From NCBI GenBank assembly GCA_002371695.1, contig DFGG01000107.1, positions 270-18,653 on the forward strand: a stretch of DNA of 18,384 bases. The letters are read 5' to 3'. Below the pieces are notes generated by a model, which saw nothing but the letters and a program-made list of their open reading frames with translations, searched no databases and was not told the DNA's origin. Numbering within the stretch: the first letter of the stretch is position 1; each line of letters starts with the position of its first letter. Source of the stretch: a bacterium UBA3756 (GTDB taxonomy: Bacteria > Bacteroidota > Bacteroidia > Bacteroidales > Bacteroidaceae). A program made the translations under genes and the position numbers. Shown here piece after piece: positions 1 through 5,286 of the stretch.

Positions 1-6
1 TAAAGC

Positions 7-23
7 GTATGATTTTTAGACAG
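7..23. repeat. 17-bp direct repeat, copy 1 (left edge)
   Basis: GTATGATTTTTAGACAG is identical to positions 3797-3813 in the regulatory region in front of the response regulator. After three different bases both copies continue with GTTCG. This copy overlaps the stop codon and 3' end of the transposase gene. It may be a second binding site for the neighbouring response regulator, serving a gene beyond the left edge, or a flank of the block between the copies. The identity is seen directly; the role is inferred. Confidence 0.6.
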
Positions 24-1062
24 TCTGTTCGCAAATCATGCGTGCCATGTCATTCAACGAGAGGCATTGGCTGCGGCTGATGGCGATGCGCTCGTTGTGA
101 TGCTCCCAAGGGGCGAGGATGAGCAGCTGGCCCCGGGCACAAGCCTCCATGCGCCGTCCGCCGGGCTTTGCAAGGTCGGTAAAGCCGTTCTCTTGCAGGT
201 AGATGAGCGGGAAGCCCCGCTCGAAGGCCGCCCGCATGACCGCTTTCTCGCCAGGCGATATGGAGGGCGACACCAGCACGGCACCTTGGGCGGCTGCACT
301 GAGGAAATAGTTCACTTGTTGCTGTATCTCCGCTTCTGTCAGGCGGCGCGAGCACTGCACTTGCAGCCTGACGGGGCGCTGAAGCAGGAAACGGTTGCCG
401 ATGGACGAGAACTGCTGGTTGCCTACCATCAGGTTGCGCTGTACGCGGAAGAGGTCGGGGTGTTCGCGCTTCATCAGCAGGCGGCGCGGGTTGTCGGCGA
501 GGTAGCGGAGCCACGTGTCGAGCTGGCCTTCGCGCAGGAGCAGGCGGTCGTTATAGCCGCGGGCAAAGAGCAGGCCGTGGTGGCGGTCGTCCTTCGCGCG
601 TTGCTCTGCCTGTCCCGTTTGTTGCGACCAGGTCGCAACAGACGGAACCTGGCCAAGCACTATGCGGCGGTAGGCTTTGTTGCAGCCCGTCTTGAAACCC
701 TTGATGGCCTGGCCTAAATGCTGGTTCATTTTTTCCTTTACGAAAAGTATACCGTGCAAGTGGTCGGGCATCATCTGCAGTGCCAGCACTTCTATTTCTG
801 GGTATAGTTCATGAGTCGCCCACCAGCGTTCTGCTACGACTTGCCCCAGTTCCGACAATTCAATACACGGCGCATCGGGCGTACCCGATGCGCCGTCGCT
901 ATGCCCTGCCACCCGTCCGAAGAGCGGACGGCGATTTTCGGTCACCATCGTAATCATGTATATTTGGCGACCCTGATAGTCGTGCCCGACGCAGCGGCGG
1001 TTCATCGAGGGTATCTTCTCGCCTGCAAAGGGTTTCTGCTTCTCGTAGGTCTCTTTGTCCAT
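16..1062 (-). CDS. REP-associated tyrosine transposase (Y1_Tnp, HUH superfamily)
   Basis: A 348-residue protein of the RAYT/IS200-like single-strand transposase family, which cuts and joins DNA at REP-type hairpins. The N-terminal part matches the fold in order: YMITMVTENRRPLFG (about residues 35-49), the metal-binding HUH signature inside MMPDHLHGILFV (His101 and His103), and GYNDRLLLREGQL with the likely catalytic Tyr170, followed by LRYLADNPRRLL. Residues 200-348 form a C-terminal extension seen in longer Bacteroidota members; its role is unknown to me. ATG at 1062 follows a GGAAAA ribosome-binding sequence. The region between the HUH motif and the Tyr, and a loop near residue 60, look like insertions, and each carries a perfect DNA inverted repeat. 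The gene is intact and lies 59 nt after the HlyD gene on the same strand, so it may be read through from that operon. Confidence 0.85.
   Translation of the reverse strand: MDKETYEKQKPFAGEKIPSMNRRCVGHDYQGRQIYMITMVTENRRPLFGRVAGHSDGASGTPDAPCIELSELGQVVAERWWATHELYPEIEVLALQMMPDHLHGILFVKEKMNQHLGQAIKGFKTGCNKAYRRIVLGQVPSVATWSQQTGQAEQRAKDDRHHGLLFARGYNDRLLLREGQLDTWLRYLADNPRRLLMKREHPDLFRVQRNLMVGNQQFSSIGNRFLLQRPVRLQVQCSRRLTEAEIQQQVNYFLSAAAQGAVLVSPSISPGEKAVMRAAFERGFPLIYLQENGFTDLAKPGGRRMEACARGQLLILAPWEHHNERIAISRSQCLSLNDMARMICEQTV
620..640. repeat. 10-bp perfect inverted repeat inside the RAYT gene
   Basis: TGTTGCGACC, one base (A), then GGTCGCAACA. The repeat encodes about residues 141-148 (SVATWSQQ) of the transposase, in a stretch between the HUH motif and the catalytic Tyr that looks like an insertion relative to short RAYTs. 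A real hairpin would open a loop of a few bases in the middle. It could be a REP-like recognition hairpin or only a local palindrome. Confidence 0.75.
867..896. repeat. 13-bp perfect hairpin with 4-nt loop inside the RAYT gene
   Basis: Arms ACGGCGCATCGGG (867-879) and CCCGATGCGCCGT (884-896) are perfect reverse complements around the loop CGTA. The element encodes about residues 56-66 (DGASGTPDAP region), an insertion after the PLFGR motif. A GC-rich stem with a tetraloop is the form of hairpin that RAYT proteins recognise, so this may be a REP-like element within the transposase gene. The structure is certain from sequence; the function is inferred. Confidence 0.8.
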
Positions 1063-1121
1063 CAGTTTTCCTTTTCTAATAATAACGGCGCATGCCTACG
1101 TTTATTGTTACGATGTACTTC

Positions 1122-2375
1122 CTACTTGATTACTAACACTTCGTTGTCCTTGAACGCCTCGTAGCCGCTGGTGACGACGCGCTCGCCTGGCTCTAAGCCT
1201 TCGAGTACCTCGTAGTGCTGCGGGTTCTGGCGGCCTATGCGGATGTTGCGGCGATAGGCCTTGCTGCCGTCGGCGGAGAGCACGAAGATCCACTGCCCGC
1301 CCGTGGTCTGGAAGAAGGTGCCGCGCGGGATGAGCACGGCCTGCTCGGGCTGACCCAGTTCGAGGTCGATGTAGTAGGTCTGGCCCGTGCGGATGTTCTC
1401 TGGTCGTTCGCCTCGGAAGATGAAGTCGCAGCGGAACTTTCCCTCGCGCACCTCGGGGTAGACCTTGCGCACCTGTAGCTGGTACTGACGGTCGCCGCGC
1501 GTAAAGGTCGCGGTCAGCCCCTGGCGCACGCGGTCGATGTAGTGCTCGTCTATCTGCGCCTGCACCTTATAGTCGCTGAGGTCGTTCAGCTGACCAATCT
1601 TCTGACCGGGCTGGATGCTCTGGCCCAGCTCCACGTCGAGCAGACCCAGCTCGCCGTCGATGGCGGAGCGCACTTCCAGCTTGTCCTTACGCTGGCGGAC
1701 GAGCACGACGTTGCGCCGCATATTCTCGAGGTTATCCTCCATCTGGTCCATCTGCACCGTGCGGTAGATGCTGTCCTGCTTCAGACGGCGGTTCACCAGC
1801 GAGCGCTTCTTGGCCGAGAGCTGGTAGTCCTCCTGCGACTGCAGGTAGTCCTCACGGCTGATGAGCTTTTCGCCGTAGAGTCGCTTGTTCTGCTCGAAGG
1901 TGCGCTGCTTGCGGTGGGTGTCCATGTCGAGCTGCGCTTGCTCCGTCTGGTTCTTCAGACGGTCTTGTTGCATGGCCACCTGGGTATTGCGCAGCAGGTT
2001 CTGCTTCTCGGCCAGTTCGGCCTCGGCGTTCAGTATCTGCAGGTCGAGGTTGGAGTTCGAGAGTCGCACGATGACGTCGCCCTTGCGGACGTGCGTGCCT
2101 TCCTCCACCACTTTCTCCATCACGATGCCGCCTTCCTCGGGCGAGATCTGCACCACCTGGATGGGCAGCACCTGCCCGTTGGTGCGCACATAGTCCTTAA
2201 ACTCCGCCCGCTGCACTTCGCTGACGGTCAGCTCGTCGCGGTTGACCTTCAGCGTCGAGGCATGACTGGTAAACAATAACCAATAACCAATAACCACTAA
2301 CCCCAAGCCGCCAGCAGCATACGGCCAGTACTTCATCAGTCGCTGGGTCTTTGTCTTTTCAATTACTCTGTCCAT
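1122..2375 (-). CDS. HlyD/AcrA-family periplasmic adaptor (membrane fusion protein)
   Basis: A 417-residue membrane fusion protein, expected to bridge an inner-membrane transporter and the TolC-type channel encoded just upstream. It has a short cytoplasmic N-terminus, one TM helix at about residues 18-36, a lipoyl/barrel-sandwich half (about 65-105, EGGIVMEKVVEEGTHVRKGDVIVRL), a long charged coiled-coil hairpin (about 110-235), the second lipoyl half (LEVRSAIDGELGLLDVELGQ) and beta-barrel and membrane-proximal domains to the C-terminus. The ATG at 2375 has a strong AGGAG ribosome-binding site and overlaps the end of the tolC-type gene by 13 bp, so the two are translationally coupled. The TM segment is encoded by a 7-bp tandem repeat. 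MacA-type or other ABC-linked adaptors are likely relatives, but no permease or ATPase lies downstream in the window. Confidence 0.92.
   Translation of the reverse strand: MDRVIEKTKTQRLMKYWPYAAGGLGLVVIGYWLLFTSHASTLKVNRDELTVSEVQRAEFKDYVRTNGQVLPIQVVQISPEEGGIVMEKVVEEGTHVRKGDVIVRLSNSNLDLQILNAEAELAEKQNLLRNTQVAMQQDRLKNQTEQAQLDMDTHRKQRTFEQNKRLYGEKLISREDYLQSQEDYQLSAKKRSLVNRRLKQDSIYRTVQMDQMEDNLENMRRNVVLVRQRKDKLEVRSAIDGELGLLDVELGQSIQPGQKIGQLNDLSDYKVQAQIDEHYIDRVRQGLTATFTRGDRQYQLQVRKVYPEVREGKFRCDFIFRGERPENIRTGQTYYIDLELGQPEQAVLIPRGTFFQTTGGQWIFVLSADGSKAYRRNIRIGRQNPQHYEVLEGLEPGERVVTSGYEAFKDNEVLVIK
2274..2301. repeat. 7-bp tandem repeat (CAATAAC, four units) in the HlyD TM segment
   Basis: Three perfect CAATAAC units (2274-2294) and a fourth with one change (CACTAAC, 2295-2301). 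On the coding strand the unit is GTTATTG. The array encodes about residues 25-34 (GLVVIGYWLL) of the single membrane helix. Because 7 is not a multiple of 3, gain or loss of one unit would shift the frame near the N-terminus. Confidence 0.9.
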
Positions 2376-3691
2376 ATTGTTTCTCCTCTATAATATCTTA
2401 CTAATTGTTCTTTTACGATTGCCATCAGCTGGCATTGCAGCAGCGTGGCCTTCGAGTTGAGCAGTTGTGCCGATGTGGTGCGCAGGTCGATGGCTGTCGA
2501 GAGCCCTTCTTCAAACTGCCGGCGCGTCAGTTGGTAGGCGATGCTGTCGGCCTCCACTTTCTCCACCATCTGCTCGGTCTGCTTCAGATAGCCCTGCCAG
2601 TCCTGCCAGGCTTCGCGTCTCAGTTTCTCCAGTTCCAGTCGCTTCTGCTCATAGTTCTCGCGGGCTATCCGGTAGTTGTTCTTGGCACGGCGGATGCTCG
2701 TGACGGTCTGCAGGCGATTGAAGAGGGGGATACTCAGAGTGGCCCCGACGTATTCACCCAGATTGTTCGTAAACTGGGTGTGGAATGGCAGTCCTGCATC
2801 CGAGTGCAGCGTGTGATAGTAAGTGGTGTTCAGGCCCGCACTCAATGAGAGAGAAGGGAAAAGTGCAGCGCGGGCCTGATGCCACTCATGTCGGCTGGTC
2901 TGGAGGTTGTAGTAGGCCACTTGGAGGGCCGGATGACTTTCCTCGGAGTAAAGTGGGACTTTCCTCGGAGTAAAGTCGGGGTTTACTCCGGGCAAACTCT
3001 CAGCCTGCTGGTTGTATGCCAGACGGATGGTGTCTGACAGCGACAAGTTCATGGCTTTCTTCAGCTCCAGCAGTGCCGAGGCATAGAGATTCTGCTGGTG
3101 GGTCAGCTCATAGTCGGCCTCAGCCTTCTGCGATTCCACCTGAGCCACGTCGGCACAGCTCTTGCGCCCCACCTCCTCCAGCAGGCGTGTCTGTCGGAGC
3201 AGCAGTTCCGTCTCCTGCACTTTCTCGCCAGCCATCTTCACCAGTCCTTCATAATAGACGGCGTTGGTAAAGGCCTGAAGTACGTCGAGCGCCGTCTGGT
3301 TCTGCTGTTGTCTCAGGGCCGATTGTCCCATCAGCGTACTGGCTTTTGCGGCTCGGAGGGCATGGACACGGCTGAACCCGTCGAATACGGGCAACGAGGC
3401 CTGCAGCGAATAGCCGTTATAGAAGGTACTCACGTTGGTATAGAGGTTGGTCTCTGGGTCGATGGCTCGTCCGAAGTTGTACTGCGCACCAATCCTTGCA
3501 TCCACCTCTGGCAGGAACTTGCCAATGGCACCTGTACGGCTGACCTTGTAGTTGTCGAGTTCCAGTTCTGTACGCTTCACCTCATGGTTGTGCTCCACGG
3601 CGTATTGCATGCACTGCTGCATCGTCCAGGATGTCTGCGCAACGGCAGGGGCGACGGCCAAAGAGAGGCATATCATCAATGTTTGTTTCAT
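2363..3691 (-). CDS. TolC-family outer-membrane efflux/secretion protein
   Basis: A 442-residue outer-membrane factor, the exit duct of a tripartite export system. The signal peptide is MKQTLMICLSLAVAPAVAQ. The mature protein begins TSWTMQQCMQYAVEHNHEV, the usual OEP start, and shows the two repeated halves of the family, including the strands PLFNRLQTVTSIRRAKNNYRIA and FEEGLSTAIDLRTTSAQLLNSK. ATG at 3691 is chosen because it begins the signal peptide; upstream in-frame codons fall in the -7 promoter element. The gene is first of a two-gene operon with the HlyD adaptor and diverges from the two-component genes across 143 bp, suggesting that system controls it. A 22-bp duplication near residue 250 is read in two frames. 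The substrate is unknown. Confidence 0.93.
   Translation of the reverse strand: MKQTLMICLSLAVAPAVAQTSWTMQQCMQYAVEHNHEVKRTELELDNYKVSRTGAIGKFLPEVDARIGAQYNFGRAIDPETNLYTNVSTFYNGYSLQASLPVFDGFSRVHALRAAKASTLMGQSALRQQQNQTALDVLQAFTNAVYYEGLVKMAGEKVQETELLLRQTRLLEEVGRKSCADVAQVESQKAEADYELTHQQNLYASALLELKKAMNLSLSDTIRLAYNQQAESLPGVNPDFTPRKVPLYSEESHPALQVAYYNLQTSRHEWHQARAALFPSLSLSAGLNTTYYHTLHSDAGLPFHTQFTNNLGEYVGATLSIPLFNRLQTVTSIRRAKNNYRIARENYEQKRLELEKLRREAWQDWQGYLKQTEQMVEKVEADSIAYQLTRRQFEEGLSTAIDLRTTSAQLLNSKATLLQCQLMAIVKEQLVRYYRGETIWTE
2935..2976. repeat. 22-bp-period duplication inside the TolC-type gene
   Basis: GACTTTCCTCGGAGTAAAGT occurs at 2935-2954 and again at 2957-2976. A weaker relative follows (GTTTACTCCG from about 2981). 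With a 22-bp period the two copies are translated in different frames, giving TPRKVP from one and YSEESHP from the other, without breaking the gene. Confidence 0.85.
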
Positions 3692-3715
3692 ACTCGGTTT
3701 TGTTTTTTCGCATGG

Positions 3716-3747
3716 CAAAGTTATTGCTTTTCCATTGTGCCGACAAG
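3716..3747 (-). promoter_or_regulatory. Bacteroidota-type promoter of the TolC/HlyD operon
   Basis: The -7 element TAACTTTG lies at 3716-3723 on the minus strand. A -33-like CTTG is at 3744-3747, 20 bp away, against the consensus of TTTG about 19 bp from TAnnTTTG. Transcription would start around 3710, giving a leader of about 20 nt before the ATG at 3691. Confidence 0.6.
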
Positions 3748-3773
3748 CTTTTTAACACTGTCAGAAGCAGAAC

Positions 3774-3813
3774 GTCTAAAAATTAGACACTTCTCTGTAT
3801 GATTTTTAGACAG
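3774..3813. promoter_or_regulatory. Putative response-regulator operator: palindrome plus repeated half-site
   Basis: GTCTAA-AAA-TTAGAC (3774-3788) is a perfect 6-bp inverted repeat with a 3-bp spacer. A further ATTTTTAGAC (3802-3811) repeats half of it, inside the 17-bp direct repeat 3797-3813 that also occurs at 7-23. The sites lie between the divergent promoters, upstream of the TolC -7 element and overlapping the -33 region of the regulator gene. They are good candidates for binding of the Fis-type response regulator, as activator of the efflux operon or for autoregulation. The binding is inferred. Confidence 0.5.
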
Positions 3814-3821
3814 AAAGTTCG

Positions 3822-3829
3822 TAACTTTG
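3822..3829 (+). promoter_or_regulatory. -7 promoter element of the response regulator gene
   Basis: TAACTTTG matches the Bacteroidota TAnnTTTG consensus. It ends only 5 nt before the ATG at 3835, so the message would be leaderless or nearly so. No good -33 box is at the expected place; that region is occupied by the putative operator. Confidence 0.6.
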
Positions 3830-3834
3830 CCGCC

Positions 3835-4359
3835 ATGAACAAATACGGAACCATATTAGTCGTTGACGACAACACGTCTATCCTGACAGCGATGCGCTAT
3901 CTGCTGGAAGGAGTGTTTGAGCGCGTGCTGACGTTAGAAACCCCTGACGACATTCTGAAAACGATGGCGCAGGAAGAGATAGACATCGTGCTGTTAGATA
4001 TGAACTTCACCCTCGGCGTGAACAGTGGGCAGGAGGGTCTCTTCTGGCTGCGCACTATTCGCAAGCAGCATCCGCAGACGCCCGTCGTTTTGCTGACAGC
4101 CTATGCCGATGTGTCGCTCGCTGTAAGAGGCCTGAAGAGTGGTGCGGCCGATTTCATCACCAAGCCATGGGATAATGACGAGCTCATGCGCAAGTTGAAA
4201 GATGTGCTCGACATGCAGCATGAGATTGTCAGCCTCGACGAGATGGAGAAGGAACATATCCGACGTACCCTCGATCGCTGTCACGGCAATCTCACACAGG
4301 CTGCAGAACTGCTGGGCATCACCCGCCAGACGCTCTATAACAAGATGAAGAGGCTTTAG
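3835..4359 (+). CDS. Response regulator, receiver plus Fis-type HTH, no AAA+ domain
   Basis: A 174-residue DNA-binding response regulator. The receiver covers about residues 5-123: acidic pair Asp11/Asp12, phospho-acceptor Asp55 (IVLLDMNF), Thr88 (LLTAYAD) and Lys110 (FITKPW). A short linker leads to a Fis/HTH_8 domain at about 136-174 (GNLTQAAELLGITRQTLYNKMKRL region). The sequence resembles NtrC/AtoC regulators but goes straight from receiver to HTH without the sigma-54-activating AAA+ domain; RegA/PrrA/ActR regulators have this architecture and about this length. It should therefore act on ordinary promoters, not through sigma-54. The start at 3835 is preferred to an upstream in-frame ATG at 3799 that lies before the -7 element. 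A kinase gene follows, and it diverges from the TolC/HlyD operon, its likely target. Confidence 0.92.
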   Translation: MNKYGTILVVDDNTSILTAMRYLLEGVFERVLTLETPDDILKTMAQEEIDIVLLDMNFTLGVNSGQEGLFWLRTIRKQHPQTPVVLLTAYADVSLAVRGLKSGAADFITKPWDNDELMRKLKDVLDMQHEIVSLDEMEKEHIRRTLDRCHGNLTQAAELLGITRQTLYNKMKRL

Positions 4360-4362
4360 GTT

Positions 4363-4404
4363 ATTGAAGATTGAAGATTCAAGATTGAAGATTGAACATT
4401 GAAC
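4363..4404. repeat. 7-bp tandem repeat (ATTGAAG/C, six units) between regulator and kinase genes
   Basis: Six consecutive 7-bp units starting 4 bases after the regulator stop: two ATTGAAG, one ATTCAAG, one ATTGAAG and two ATTGAAC. It fills almost the whole 48-bp gap and ends 3 bases before the kinase ATG, in place of any recognisable Shine-Dalgarno sequence. Unit-number changes would alter the spacing and translation signals of the kinase gene. Confidence 0.92.
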
Positions 4405-4407
4405 ATT

Positions 4408-5286
4408 ATGATTCCCTCTATTATAATAGGTGTAGTGGTAGTGGTGCTTGCGTTCGGCATTTGGATGATTCGCCGGCAGCGGTCGCTGAAGTTGAGAGCC
4501 CACTTGATGCAGGAGGCGATACGCAACCATGACTTCACCTTCAGACTTCCCATCAACGGTCTGTTGCCTGGCGAACGGGCCATGCAGCAGACGCTGAACC
4601 AACTGGGCGACATCATACGGCAGCAGGTGAACCAGAATGAGGTGGAATCCTGGGAAAGGCTCACCCGTGTGCTGACGCACGAGATGATGAATGCCACAGC
4701 CCCTATTACCAGTATCAGTCAGTCGATGCTGAGTCGCGACGACGTGAAAGGCACGCCGCTCGAACCTGGTATTCAGGCCATCTACGACACCTCGCGCCAT
4801 CTGAGCGAGTTCGTTGCCAACTACCGCAAGATGTCGCAGTTGGAGAAACCCGTATTGAAAGACCTGTCGCTCCTTTCGCTGCTGGATGATGTCCGCAAGG
4901 CCTATCCGGAAATGATCTGGGAGGTAAGCATTCCCCACGACCTGATTGTCCGTGCTGATGCAGGTATGCTTCGGCAGGTACTGATGAATCTCGCGAAGAA
5001 TGCCGTGGAGGCAGAAGCCAGTAAAATGGTCATCTGCCAGAAAGAAGATTTGCCAACAAGCCAGTCACTGACGCTCTACATCGGCAACGACGGGCTGCCC
5101 ATCCCTGCCGAGAACCGCCAGTCGCTCTTCGTGCCTTTCTTTACGACGAAGCGCAGCGGCAGCGGCATCGGCCTTTCCCTGAGTCGGCGCATGATGATTC
5201 AGCAGGGAGGTATGCTCGACCTTGCTGAAAAGCAACAGTCGGGATGCCGGGTTGGCTTTGTTCTGAATCTTCAGGATATTACTTGA
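4408..5286 (+). CDS. Sensor histidine kinase, single TM, compact
   Basis: A 292-residue membrane histidine kinase, the expected partner of the preceding regulator. One TM helix is seen at about residues 4-20, followed by a basic stop (RRQR). The dimerisation H-box has the phospho-acceptor in VLTHEMMNATAPI (His91). The HATPase region has the N box LMNLAKNAVEA (about 192-202), a variant G1 box (GNDGLPIP, about 226-233), the F box FVPFFTTK and the G2 box GSGIGLSL (about 251-258). No periplasmic or PAS domain is evident; about 60 residues separate the helix from the H-box, so it may sense within the membrane or through a partner. ATG at 4408 is chosen; a TTG three codons upstream lies within the heptamer repeat. 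The 3' end overlaps the convergent DUF3108 gene by 8 bp. Confidence 0.9.
   Translation: MIPSIIIGVVVVVLAFGIWMIRRQRSLKLRAHLMQEAIRNHDFTFRLPINGLLPGERAMQQTLNQLGDIIRQQVNQNEVESWERLTRVLTHEMMNATAPITSISQSMLSRDDVKGTPLEPGIQAIYDTSRHLSEFVANYRKMSQLEKPVLKDLSLLSLLDDVRKAYPEMIWEVSIPHDLIVRADAGMLRQVLMNLAKNAVEAEASKMVICQKEDLPTSQSLTLYIGNDGLPIPAENRQSLFVPFFTTKRSGSGIGLSLSRRMMIQQGGMLDLAEKQQSGCRVGFVLNLQDIT

Noticed and set aside
67..717. Plus-strand open frame (216 codons) opposite the RAYT gene
   Set aside because: Antisense shadow; the minus-strand frame carries the HUH and Tyr motifs.
1063..1121. REP element flanking the RAYT gene, based on two CTAC/GTAG motifs
   Set aside because: No convincing hairpin accompanies the motifs in this 59-bp gap; the strong hairpins are inside the gene.
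1542..2279. Plus-strand open frame (245 codons) opposite the HlyD gene
   Set aside because: Low-complexity Leu/Val/His-rich shadow of the adaptor's coiled-coil coding sequence.
3692..3718. Longer N-terminus for the TolC-type protein
   Set aside because: The extension starts at a TTG inside the -7 promoter element and would place nine residues before a complete signal peptide.
3692..3834. Sigma-54 promoter between the TolC gene and the response regulator
   Set aside because: No GG-N10-GC pattern was seen and the regulator lacks the AAA+ domain needed to activate sigma-54.
3994..4938. Minus-strand open frame (314 codons) across the regulator and kinase
   Set aside because: It spans two well-recognised genes and the heptamer array on the other strand and has no recognisable domain.
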